DNA from: Kondoa malvinella
Taxonomy: Eukaryota > Basidiomycota > Agaricostilbomycetes > Agaricostilbales > Kondoaceae
DNA length: 64,000 bases
Assembly (NCBI GenBank): GCA_039545315.1
Contig: BCIM01000006.1
Coordinates: forward strand, 372,001 to 436,000
Direction: 5' to 3'
Numbering within the stretch: the stretch's first letter is position 1; every line of letters starts with the position of its first letter. Shown here piece after piece: positions 9,908-20,908 of this stretch. The position numbers and the translations under genes were made by a program. The notes beneath the pieces are model-generated. The model did no database searches, was not told the DNA's origin, and saw only the letters and a program-made list of their open reading frames with translations.

Positions 9908-12900
9908 TCAGCACGCATTTGGAACTGGAGCAGGAATGAACGAGTAGGTCACCCCTGGTTGCTCCTCGGCGCGCCAGCGTTTAATGGACTGAAGAGCCTG
10001 TTGAGAAACATGAATGTCGATGTTCCGATATCGTGCACTTACAGTAGCAAATGCGCTCATACGACGATCTTGGGCCTTGGAACGTTTCAAGTTCTCGTTG
10101 AGCAGTCGATCGAGACCTTGCTGCCACTTCTGAAGGTCGGTAGTCGTATCCCTTGGCGATTGGAATACGTCCGAATCAGCATTTCGCATAAACTTTTGAC
10201 TTCGGTATATCCATCCTATGCAATTACCATTGAAATGAGCAATGCTGACTCCGTTCAGGGGACGGGTATGATGACTCACTGAGGATCAATGGTGGAGCCA
10301 AGTCGAGGGACGAGAGGATCTTGAAGACATTCAAAGACAGCGGATGCTTGCGTGTCATGATTCTGAGGATCATTTTGTCATTGCTGCCAAGAATCGCGCT
10401 GGACATGCACCGATCAGAAAAAGACAGGATTCGGCTGTCTAGACTCACTGTAGCAGCAGCAGCTCCATCACTTCGGTGTTTTGCGTAAAATAATCCTGTC
10501 ACAAGCTGTCAATAAAGTGTCGAATCCGTCACGTAGAAAAGCTCACGACCAGGACTTCTCCAAGGCAGAATGTGAAATCTCCATTTCCTTGAATTGAACA
10601 CGACTTGCGGGTTATCTTTGCGGTCGATTTGTAGACTCCAACAGCAAATGGCGCGCCATTCCAGCAATCGGTTCTCGATGCATTCAGAGGCGACAAAAAT
10701 CGGAACCTCGTGCTTTTTGATAGGGCCACCCTGTAGCGGGACACATCGATGGAGAATTGCTCCAAAAGTAGAGATGCCATAAGACTTGCCGGGTCGCAGT
10801 CAAACAGCTTTGAATTGCGGACCGCCAGAGCAAACGATGAGCCCTGTAGCGATGGGGTAAAAAAGCAGCACGTCAACGGGAAGTACTCGCTTACAGCATC
10901 AGGGTGCCAGAACATCTCCGACATCAGTTTGCCAGCGAGGGCGTCGTCTTTTACTTGTCTGGCCGCATAGCTGGCAAGGCCAGGTGCCAGAGACGGTCTG
11001 TCGAGTGTATCAGAGAGGATTGCTTGTGCTGGAAATACGATGTACGTACCGCTCGCGAGCTATCTTGGTAGCTAACTCTTCGGTCAAGGTGATCTTCTGG
11101 TATTTCAGATAAAAGTTAGGTAAAAGAACAGAGCGAACTTGCCTTCCATGCGACCATGAGATTGGTGATACGAACTAGCGTCATAGGCTGAGCGTCAGGT
11201 AGACAGCAGTCTGGATCTTCGCTATCTTCCGAATCCCTAGTCTCGGCCTCTTCTACTTCCAACAGGTAAAAGAAAAGCATCATGACAATTGCTTGGGAAC
11301 ATCCTTCCCGCTCCTGATCGGACATGTCAACCGCCTGGAGGCACGAGAACAATTTTCGGTGTTGGCAGCAAGTGCGAATGCAGCGACGTGAAGAAGAAAA
11401 AAGTCAGATAGGTTCCCTAGATCAGCTATTGAGAGCACACTCATCTTGACCATAATTGTCGTCTAACGCAAAGCAAAGCACCTTGCTGTAATGAAGCAGA
11501 TCAGCGAGGAAACCAGCTATGGTGCACCAGCTCACCCCATAGTGAATGGTAGAACGTCCATAGAGTCTAGATGGACCAGAAGCGGCAGAGTGTCTGCTTT
11601 GAGCCGACCGTGAGTGGCTAGACAACGATTTGGATCAGGCGAAAATCGTCAAACAGAGTTTCAGGCGGGCTAACCGAACATGCTGCTGGCAACGGCTTGC
11701 AAATCTGGGCGTAAGGCAGGCGCTTCCGCGTACAGTTTCTGCTCGTGCTTTGAGCACAAGACCCGGGCCACGATTGAATCAGGCTTCACCTTCAAATCAT
11801 CGCAGCGAGCTTCTATGTTGCCCTTTCTTTGCACCACAAACAAGTTGAAGATGGAACGACGGATGTCATCTGTGATGCGCATCCCAGCAGAGACGGCAAT
11901 GGGCAAGATTTCAGGCAAGAAAGCTGCAGCTTGGACAATCAGATGCGGGAGCTTGCGGTCATACGGACAGAAGGGGCGTAGGTAGTATCTGTTGATCCGA
12001 ATGATTTCGTAGTCGCTAGGGAAACAGGAGCGACTCACTGGTTGAATAAAGCCAACACCTCCTGGGCGAGCTTGTCGCTAACCTCACCGACCTCTTCCGG
12101 ATTCACATCAGCATTGTTGGACGGCACAAGGGTCTTGTGTCGCTGGCCATTGTGATATTCTATGACATACTTGCGTCGCTTCCTCGCTTTCACCTCGGTG
12201 GTTTTGCCTTCTGACAGGACGAATCGCTGGAGAACATGAACATCATCCTTGTTTGCGGTTGGAGCGAGAGATGGCTAAGAAAACAATCAGCTCAAGCCCG
12301 GGGAATGCCAAATTGCACACACGTAGAGACTCGTGCCCAGTCGGAGCAGACCTAACCAATGCTTAAAAGGAATTGTCTCAGGCTTACACCAGTAATTATC
12401 GATCCATTTTGGAGCAGCTCGAGTGTATGCCAGAGTGATGCATTGGAAGAAATAACGCGATGGCTTTGCGCCTAATGACAACAAGTGATCAATCGTTGGG
12501 CCATCGCAAATGCTGCCGATCTCAACCGCATAGTAGAGGACGTGCTGAATAGGGTACTGGGCGAGAAGGTAGCGAGCTCTAGCGGATGGTAAAGATGCAA
12601 TCTTGTGTAGTCGTCGAGAGCATTGGTTCCATGCCCAAGGCCAAGCTCCAAGATGCGAGAAGATGCAGACCAAGAGCTGCAAAGCTATCAATGTCTCGTC
12701 TCCGTCAATGCGACCAAAGCCTACCTCATCAGAGAGACTTCCAAAGGGATCCTGAATAGTCCAAACAGGCGTAGCCTTCTTAGCTGTCAGGTTTGGTAGA
12801 GCGCCTTTGGTGGGCGGCTGTCCATCCTCGACAGGAAACAACTCCTCCTGAGCAGGATAGGCATAATCGCGTCGAGGAAGAAGCTTTGGCTTGGTCTCTT

Positions 12901-13153
12901 GCTCTTCAAAAGCATCTGAATCCTCTCCCTTGACGCGTTTGCCAGCCCTACGCGATTTTGACTTCGGTTCAAAGTCAGAATCATCGCTTTCACTCTTTAC
13001 TGACACGTCGGCATCAGAGAAATCTTCAGATTCGTTCACGTCGCTGTCATCTCCGTTGCTCGAGTTGGACAGTTCGGACAATGAGGATTCTCGCTCTCGC
13101 TCGACTTGATGTAAATCCGACAAACGCTTGCTGCGACGGTGTTCCATGATCAT
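9908..13153 (-). CDS. Acidic-headed protein with an F-box-like segment, function unknown
   Basis: The start is the ATG complementary to 13151-13153 (MIMEHRRSKRLSDL; a second in-frame ATG follows two codons later). About 100 residues of Ser/Asp/Glu-rich, probably disordered sequence with basic patches (KSKSRRAGKRVKGE) come first. A weak F-box-like stretch follows, with QDPFGSLSDEV separated by an intron from LLVCIFSHLGAWPWAWNQC, then helical sequence (IDHLLSLGAKPSRYFFQ) with an ankyrin-like feel. Further minus-strand exons are read at 12038-11670 (RINRYYLRPFCPYDRK), 10924-10530 and 10279-9908 (ending FIPAPVPNAC), consistent with one long spliced gene. The F-box reading is tentative and I cannot name the family. 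The internal joins are approximate. Confidence 0.55.
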
Positions 13154-14007
13154 GTGAAGCTGCTGTGAGAATGTAGAAGCTAGAGTTGCGAGGTGGACAG
13201 AGGCAAGCCAGTTTTCATTTTTTGGGGACCCCCTTGCTCCTGGCGTCCATGCCTTCCAAGCATATTTCAGCTCCTATTCTGTGCTGTACTTCTTTGTTCA
13301 TTTTGCTCAAGAATCGCGAAACAGCCGTTACAGCTGCTTAGCTGACCATGCCTGCCTCAGCCTAGAGCTAGAGCACTTTGCGTACGAATACGTCGATGTC
13401 AGGTCTCTGTGTCCCCTTCGTGCCAGTCTGCAATCATTCCTGTCATACTCACTGTGCTATGTCTTCTGCCGTTCGCGCTCGTTGTGGCATTCCAATCTGT
13501 TTGGCTAGGAATTGCTTTGTCCGCGCGGAGCAGCTGTTGTGTCATTCCTAGCTTCGTATTATGCCCAATCCCATAGTCCATGTCGGGAGGTTCATCTTGG
13601 TCGTCTCGACTTCCTGGTCTCAGACTGCGTTGCATCACCAACGTCCTTCGTGCTATAACATACGGCCGTGCATTACACGCATCAACATCTCAACCTCAAT
13701 CTATGAGTGTCACTGGGTAATATGGTCTACAGAGAAGCTGTCTAGAATTGTCGTAGCTACTAGCAGCTCTCTAACGGATTCCAGAGATGGGCAAGCTGTA
13801 TATTCTGCCTCCTCGACACTTTGTTTCGAGCGGTAGGATGACTAAGTAGAAGGCATGTAGCTGTGCTGTACATACATAAGATTGTCCCGTTGCTGTTAGG
13901 GCATGAGTATACAAAGCATGTTGACCCGCATCAAAATGTTGTCATGCTCTCATACCGACGGCCAACTTTCCTCCAACTAGGTCACCCACACATTGCAACT
14001 CTACGAA
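13154..14007. other. Intergenic region between two divergent starts
   Basis: These 854 bases separate the divergent starts of the minus-strand acidic protein and the Acinus-like gene. Open frames on either strand are short and not protein-like. I see no tRNA, repeat or mobile element here. It presumably holds both promoters. Confidence 0.5.
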
Positions 14008-15938
14008 ATGAGTGAGAGCGCAGCATTGGACGTTCCGAGTTTGAAAGTAGCGGATCTAAAGTGAATAACCATGCAAGCCCACCGCTTGTATGTCGAGGCT
14101 CACGCTCTGCCTGCTAGGACCGAATTATCAGCTCGAGGCTTGTCTACAAAAGGACTCAAGAAGGAACTGTCAGAGCGCTTGCAAGAGGCTGTTGACACTC
14201 CATCCACAGAAACATCAGAAGTTGCCAATGGTGAACAAAATGAGGTCAACGCCAGTGGGGAACAGCCTGAGCAGCCCCAAGAGTCTGTAGAAGACAAACA
14301 ACCGGACGTAGAAATCACGCAAGCTGAGCCTGAAACTATTGACCAAGATTTGAAGCTTGCTGCTCCAAAAGATGAACCGCTTGCTCCTCCTTCGCCAGCT
14401 CCAGATGCATCTGCAAGCGCAGACAAGCCTGTTGAGCCCGAAACTGCTAGCGAGAAGCCTGCTGCGACAGAGGAGATCGCACCTCAAATTGAGACCGCTC
14501 AAACAAAAGCTGAAGAGCCGATAGTCGAAGATACGAAAGCAGCTGATGGACCTGTGACTGATGCTCCAATAGTCGAGTCTACAGAAGACAAGAAACGCAA
14601 AAGAGACGAAGCTTCAGCTGAACCTCAACCTAAGCATGGTATATCGAAATGCACTCTATCCTTTCCTAGTCTGATGAGGTATATAGACGCACCTTCAGCA
14701 GATGTCGACATGGAGACCAGCAAAGCTGACAATTCAGAATCAGCATCAAACAGTACAACAACGCTAAAGGGAGCAGATGTGGACATGTCTGCCAAACCAT
14801 CAGAGGAGCCTGAAGCTAAACGAACGAGACTATCAGAAGACGTAAAGCCCGATCGGAGTACAGATCAAACCGAAAAGCCAAAAGAACAAAAAAGAGGCCG
14901 GTCTCTGTCTCGAAGCAGGTCTCGCTCAAGATCCCCACCCAGACATATGCGCAGTGCACGCAACGCATCTCCCCACAGACGCCGTGATTCTCGCTCTCGT
15001 TCTCGCTCACCACCACGCAGACGACGTCACAGTTCGTCAAGATCTCGTTCTCGCAGTCCACCAAGAAGACGCGCTTATTCACCTGATGGCCCACGCCGCC
15101 GTCGCAGCTATTCTCGATCGAGATCACCACCCAGAAGAAGACGCTCGCCTGTTTCCCGCTCTCGTTCGAGGTCGCCTCCAAAGACAATCCAGGATCCTAC
15201 CAGCCCTCCACCTTCAGCAAGTATTTACATTAAGAACCTCGTGCGACCGTTGCAGGTACCTGAGTTGAAGAGTCTGTTAGCGGAACACGGTGAAGTAGAC
15301 TACTTCTGGATTGACAGCATTAAATCTCAAGTTTACGCTACTGTGAGTCCATTCAATCTGTAGTTTACAAAGACTGATGGTCTGCTTAGTTTGACTCGGT
15401 AGACTCTGCTCAAGCAGCCACAAAAGCATTACAAGGCACTCAATGGCCACCCAACACAGGTCGAAATCTTTCTTTGACCTACGTACCAACATCAGCTATC
15501 TCGACGCTCGTTCAAAAAGAGGACCAAGCCAAGATTCTCCGCACAGGCAGACTAGAACTTTCCGCTACGTATAATGCCAACCGGGGAGAATGGGAATTCG
15601 ACGTCAAGCCTTATGTTCAGCCTATCGAAGGTGTACGTGGAATGGCGTCTTCTGTGCCTTTCAGTATTCGTGGTGCTGCATCGGCGAGTGTAACTGCTGC
15701 CAATGTGCCAAGTTCGCAAAGGATGAGCATGCCTGTTAGTGGACCTTTTGCTGGGCGTGGGTTCAGCATTCGCGGTAGAGGGAGGGATGGTGGTGGTGAT
15801 CGGGCTAGAGATAGTGGTTATGGCGCTCGGGATAGCGGGTATCAGAGAAGAGAAGAGCCGAGAAGGGAAGAGGGTGTTAAAATGACCAGGACGAGACCGA
15901 GCATTGAGTGGAAGGAAGCGCAGAACAGAACGCACTGA
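14008..15938 (+). CDS. Acinus-like SAP/RS/RRM splicing protein
   Basis: Predicted scaffold of the ASAP complex (Acinus, RNPS1, SAP18), which associates with the exon junction complex in the nucleus. The start is the ATG at 14008, before the obvious open frame. Exon 1 (14008-14060) ends SLKVADLK, and an intron at 14061-14117 joins to TELSARGLSTKGLKKEL, which completes an N-terminal SAP domain. A long Glu/Pro-rich spacer, a KKRKRDE-type basic patch and an RS domain of many SRSRSP repeats (about 14890-15180) follow. The RRM begins SIYIKNLVRPLQ, contains YFWIDSIKSQVYAT and crosses an intron at 15343-15389. This is the Acinus RRM pattern (NLVRPF...FWIDKIKSH). An RG-rich tail ends MTRTRPSIEWKEAQNRTH, resembling the RNPS1/SAP18-binding motif. 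A 60-base segment at 14639-14698 has intron features but stays in frame, so it may be an optional intron. Confidence 0.85.
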
Positions 15939-16322
15939 TGGCATGGAAATGAGCAAGATGTAGAGTAGGGCTAGGCGAAACAATGTAATGTAGTTGCAAA
16001 ATCCCTTCGACTCGAGCTCGCCTAACATGTTGGCTACAAACGAGCTCCCACACGTAACGCTGCAGTACAGCAAAGAGCGTCACATCTGCACGCAAGAGAT
16101 TCGCCTGCAACTCAGTGCCCTTTGCCCTTGCCTGCCGGCTCTTGTCTGTCAGGAATAGCGAGAACGTCACCAAATCTGAAATTGCAAGGCTCTACGTCGA
16201 ATTCGTGCTGGCTCAAGCTGCTCTCGCTCTAGCATCTTGTCACAGACGACTGCCGAAGACTGCCTGCCGTAAACCTGCTGGAACATTGGCTGTCGCTCTT
16301 CGACACGAGCAAACGTTAGCAG

Positions 16323-17175
16323 ATGGCACCAGAAGACACTCAAACGAGCCAAGATGAGCAGTACAATAAGATCAGGATTAGCTCGTCCGGCAAGATGACA
16401 GAATACATTGCTATAGGGTTGAAATCGCTCGAGGTGGGCAGTCTGTTGCTGCTTGACTGTGATAACTCTGAAGGGGTATCATGATTGTCGACAGACTGAC
16501 CCTAAGAAGCCCATCTTCATCTACACAGCACCAGCCAGCAGCTCCGTAGCAAAGACTTCAAATCACACGTCCCTGCACAAGCTCATTTCCATTGTTGAAA
16601 TCATCAAACGCCAATACCCTTCGCACATGATCGCAGCAACAGCGACAGACAAGGGTAAAGGAAAAGAAAGACCTACAAAGCTCTTTCAATACAATCAGCT
16701 CAGTAATCTCGTTTTTCCTGCTGCAGCATCGACGACCGTTGAAGGCAAACCGGATGCGGATGATGTGCGAGCCCATGAGAAGGTTGTGGAAGCTATTGCT
16801 GGTGAACAGAGGAAGAGACCAAAGATGAAGCATTTACCTTGTATGACTGTGATTCTCTCTACGACGAAAGTCAACGGATTGGACATGAAGGTGTGGACGT
16901 AAGCTCATGCACGTCGTCAACAAGACAGTGCTGATCCATTGAACAGAGCCCAAATGCCTGATACGAAAGCGAGGACGCACAAGAAAAAGAAGTCCGCTGC
17001 TAGACCGGATCAGCCTGTCGAGGATGCAACAATTATGCCAGATGTGTCGATGCAGGAGCAAGATCAGAGTGACGAGGTTGGTCAGGTTGTGAAGAGGGTT
17101 GAAGCAGCGAGGCCAGCGCAAGATGGGGAAATTGGACAAGTGGTTCAGCCTGACAACTCGCAAGACGACCGATGA
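16323..17175 (+). CDS. Alba-domain nucleic-acid-binding protein
   Basis: The start at 16323 reads MAPEDTQTSQDEQYNKIRIS. The core NKIRISSSGKMTEYIAIG is the Alba-fold signature (NKIRVSxxGKMxxYIxxAL) found in archaeal Alba, eukaryotic Rpp20/Rpp25 of RNase P/MRP and related RNA-binding proteins. The first intron (16434-16494) joins LKSLE to TDPKKPIFIYTAPASSS, and HKLISIVEIIKRQYP then matches the helix that follows the central strands. A second intron (16899-16946) leads to KARTHKKKKSAARP, a basic patch that could be a nuclear signal, and then an acidic/Gln-rich tail. Length is about 250 residues. Whether it is an RNase P/MRP subunit or a stand-alone Alba protein cannot be told from the sequence. 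Confidence 0.8.
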
Positions 17176-17571
17176 TTTGAAGCTTTGTAGATTGACAATG
17201 TGTATACTCAGTAAGTAAACAGGAGTGCTATTCCTTTCGGCATTACTGACGGCGATATCGTGTCGACCTACAGTCAGAAATCTAGAACTGCTTGATGGAC
17301 GAATGAGCATCAGTCAATCTGGTTAATGGACCCGTGGTATGCTATTCCCATTGCTCTGTATCACGTACCTACTTAGGATTTCCAGATGCCTCTAGCATGT
17401 GATATTGACCAACCCTCTCGAGGTTCGTTGCAAGCGCGATGGTGACTTGATACTAGTCGCAGTGGTGTGCAGATCAGGCAGCGCCGGTCTTTGGAGGTCT
17501 TTGGTCTGTCCTATTGACTTTAGCCAATGCATGACAGTCAATCTTGGGTCGATCTTCGACAGCCTCGCATC
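17176..17571. other. Intergenic region, nothing identified
   Basis: About 400 bases lie between the Alba gene and the next start. I see no exon-like frame, repeat or RNA gene. It probably carries the terminator of the Alba gene and the promoter of its neighbour. Confidence 0.5.
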
Positions 17572-19556
17572 ATGAGTAGCCAACTCAACCTGCTGACTGA
17601 TCTAGTCAGCTTGCCAGAGCTACCGAACGAGCTCTGGGTGTCCTTAGCCCGACACATAGCCATCCTGCCCATACCAGCATTGCAGCAAGTGCTTGATCTG
17701 CTCGTCGAATCTGCTCCTGCTATTGACGCTTCTCGCTTGACGTATCAAACTGCAGTCAAAGTGTTCTCGACTGTCAAACGAGGCCTACAAGCGAGGATTG
17801 TTCGGCTATTGCAAGAACAGCATTCGACTTGGACCACGCGGAGACGGCTCAATTCGCTGTATGAAACCTTGTGCCAGACAGTACAAGACGCCAAAGCGTC
17901 CAATGAAGTGCTCAAGCCGTTGCTGCTCGCTTCTATTCTGTCCAGTCTGAGAATCAAGGATGCCACGTTCATTGCGGATGGATTGATCGACTCGGTAGAA
18001 AAGAGTTTGGTGCAGAGCTGGCATGGCTATCTACAGTCTGGTATAGATTTTGCGACATATAGTGAGTCGGGCACTGTCTCCAGAAATCCTTGCTGAACTC
18101 GTAACAGGCGAGCTACCTTCCTGGCTCGCAGCGGAAAGTTTGGTCGATGTCAAGCCTACTCTTCTCACCAAGCTGCCTATACAGGTGAGAACCAGCTTAC
18201 TCACTTCTCATGTGCTGATCATTCACCAGCCTCTGCTCGATATCTGCTCGAATTCGATCAGCCAAGCGCTAGAAGATGGGAACTTCTTAGACAAGGAAGA
18301 CCCTCAGGTGAGGCTGACCAAGCCAGACACCTGACAAACATTGAATCTTGAAGTAGAAGAACATTGTACAACTGATGGAGCAGCCAGCCTATCCTCTTTT
18401 AGGGAGACATTCTCGCTTATTAGGCAAACTCATCGAGTCTGTTTCGCCAGAAGACTTGACAGCCGTCAACGAGACCCTACAGAGACTTTGTGGCATCACA
18501 TCGCGTCTACATAGCATCGCGGCGGCATCATCAACATGGCGTAATGCTTCGAAAAGCGAGCTTTCAGCCTGGACATTACTCAAAGCGACTCTATTCAGCC
18601 AGACCATGATTTTCCAATCGCTTCTCCGTCTTATATATACTTCTCCGATACCGACGACAGCCACAATACCTCTTGTTCGGACTGGTCTAGGCACATTTGC
18701 AAATTTATACTTTGTTGCGGAGGAATTTGGATCCGTGGGCTTTGTGACCTTTCAGGCTGTATGGAAAGGGATGTTGCGGTGTTTGGTGTCTGGCGGCGCG
18801 AGCGAGGTGGAGAGTTTCTTGGATGAAGTGCAGCCGAAAGGCGAGGGAGAAGAACAAGTTTTGTTAGCAGATGAAGTGTTTTGGTCAATTTGTGGTGAAA
18901 GCTTGATTGGAGATGTATCGGAACCATACGTCAAGCAAGTGATGCTACCTCGGATAAGACCGTAAGTCTCTGTTCATTGCGTAGATCATGCTGATCACTT
19001 TGCTAGGCAAACGACCGACTCAAGGGAGGCTGTCTTTGCTTCGGCTCATTCGATTGTGTTATCACTGTTACGGACTGGAAGACATTGCGCTGTTGAGATC
19101 ATTCCCTGGTATACTCATCTGCTAATCAAGGTAAGCCGGGCAATATGCAGTAGATTGATCTGAAGTCTGCGACAGCGCGAAGATCTGTTCCAATCGAAAC
19201 AGCTCATGATCGCTTACAGTACAACAGTCGCTGCAGCTGCGAAAGCAGACGATGGGCTGGCTTGGTATTGCCTAGAACAAGTCTTTGACGCGATTCATGG
19301 TCGAAACAATCCACTTCTCGCGCCTGCACCAGAAGTACAAGATAGACTATTCACCCTCGTCATCGCCCAATGCTCGAACGTCAATCTCATACTGCTGGAC
19401 AAGCTATTGGCACAGATCTACGTTGTGCTTCGAGATTGGCAGAGCAAGGGGCACAAGAAGCTTTTGTTTGGCATCATCAATCAAACAACGGAACCGACGA
19501 GGAAAGCGATCATGCTCGATTTCTGGATCTCAAAGGGACTGGGTGATGATTTGTGA
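17572..19556 (+). CDS. Possible peroxin Pex8-like protein
   Basis: A helical protein of roughly 550 residues with no obvious domain. The start is MSSQLNLLTDLVSLPELP at 17572, with an in-frame ATG 45 bases earlier as an alternative. Introns are placed near 18062-18108, at the GTGAGA donor after KLPIQ, after KEDPQ (ending GAAGTAG), after RIRP near 18961 and before REDLFQSK. The C-terminal third (EAVFASAHSIVLSLL, EIIPWYTHLLIK, then LTLVIAQ-like helices and DFWISKGLGDDL) recalls the end of fungal Pex8, a peroxisomal matrix-import factor, whose last residues typically run AWWTTRGG. No canonical PTS1 ends the protein. This is a family-pattern guess. Its last 60 codons are duplicated at 23.6 kb. Confidence 0.45.
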
Positions 19557-19615
19557 AGCTGGTATCTAATGATGGTTAAATTACAAACTATACGGTCAAT
19601 TCCGCCTTCTAATCG

Positions 19616-20724
19616 CTACATGTACTCCTTCACGCTCCAGCTTCCCTTCGAGTCACGTAGTACGTAAACAGACTCGCCGAGAGCTAGTGCATGAGGACAG
19701 CTTGCCCAAACAGTGTGATGGATTGATACGAGGCTGTGCGATAAGGCTTTGTCCAACTTGATGACGCGAACGGTCCACTTCGGACCGGAATTGCCTGTCA
19801 CTACGCCCTTGAGGCGAGTAGCATGCGTGTAATAAGCTGACAATGAGGGCAAAATCATAGGCTGGATTCCTTTGCTGCTGCTTCCCGTCTTGATAAATCC
19901 GAATGTCTCGAATAGACGAACAAGTGCTCTGTTTGCTGGGTTGGCCGCGAGCGAGACAGGGCTTTGGTAGTCATAGAAGCGGCAAAGCCAAACCATCAGG
20001 AAGTCCATAAGCAAGGTACCAAGAGTAAGACCCGCCCGAGGTGCTCTGTCGCCATGAGTCTTCTCGCCACCCTTGCAGTGGTCAGGCACGACATTATAGT
20101 TGCCAATCCTGACATTTCGAAGGTCGTACGAATGACCATCGGATCGCTTCTGAAGCGTGCATTCCACTTCAACTTCTGCAGTCCAGGTGTATGACTTGAG
20201 GTACCGAAGCTGTAGTCGGAATTCGATCATGGCAGCCTTATGCTCGACAGATCCTTTAGCTGGGGACAGAAAGTCGAATGCATCCTTTCCGATACCGATA
20301 GGCTTCAACTCCTTTGATAAGCAGTGACGATCATGATTTGCCTTTGGGACCCAAACGTCTCCATGATAGAATGATAGTCCATGATAGGCTGCAATTGCGA
20401 AGAGGTCTTGGAGTAAAGTAGGGTTGCCTATTCACGGGGTAAGATATTGAAGATACAGAAGCAGCCATAAAGCTCGCTGAGACTGCCCTGCATATTCGTA
20501 TAGCCAAGTATATCGTCAAGAGCAAGAAAGGTCAACGCAAGATGTCCGGTTCGGTTGGTTGAGGACAAAGGGACAGATACAGCCAGACTTATGGCGGATC
20601 TGTGGTGTAGCCAAGCGAGTGCCAACAACAGAGCAGCAACAGGCAGAAAGAGCACCAAATTAATTGTCCCAGCAGACGAGGTCTTCGAAGTTGATGACGA
20701 AAAACCCGCTGACACAGCAGACAT
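19616..20724 (-). CDS. Membrane-anchored protein with a GNAT-like segment
   Basis: I choose the ATG complementary to 20722-20724 (MSAVSAGFSSSTSKTSS). A single hydrophobic segment, INLVLFLPVAALLLALAWLHH, suggests an N-terminal membrane anchor. After LSELYGCF an intron must remove the frame break near 20430; two 29-base solutions are possible, giving either NPTLLQDLFAIAAYHG or HLFAIAAYHG. The C-terminal part contains SLAANPANRALVRLFETFGF, similar to the cofactor-binding end of GNAT acetyltransferases (A...N..A..LYE..GF). The protein ends WSVKEYM. The GNAT call is tentative. The gene is convergent with the Pex8-like gene, about 60 bp apart, and divergent from the FunK1 kinase with 184 bp between starts. 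That promoter is duplicated upstream of the first DUF7918 gene. Confidence 0.5.
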
Positions 20725-20734
20725 ATCGGTGGAC

Positions 20735-20890
20735 AAGCTTCTCACGACCTTCTGTGCGACTGCAGCATAGCTCGAGAGCAGCAGGTACAGGATTGATGAC
20801 GCGACGGCCTCGTTGTTATTTTTCAAGATGGACTGAACCGCGAGCTCAAGATCAAAGAGAAGAAGTCCTTGCTAGCAATGCTGGTCATAT
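20735..20890. promoter_or_regulatory. Divergent promoter (copy A) of the GNAT-like and FunK1 genes
   Basis: This stretch lies between the minus-strand start at 20724 and the FunK1 start at 20909 and has a diverged copy at 23935-24091. Shared blocks include ACAAGCTTCT, TGTGCGACTGCAGCATAG, ATGACGCGAC, TTTTTCAAGA, TGAACCGCGAGC and CTTGCTAGC. An ATG at 20878, aligned with the start codon of the gene behind copy B, opens a short out-of-frame reading frame that overlaps the FunK1 start. Confidence 0.6.
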
Positions 20891-20908
20891 CTTCCAGAAG
20901 CAAGCACA

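Noticed and set aside
14100..14426. Open frame of 108 residues antisense to the Acinus gene
   Set aside because: It is the complement of a Glu/Pro/Ala-rich coding stretch, is low in complexity and has no homology pattern.
15552..16073. Long minus-strand open frame (173 residues) over the end of the Acinus gene
   Set aside because: It overlaps the RRM-to-tail exon on the opposite strand, which has family support. Its composition is that of a shadow frame.
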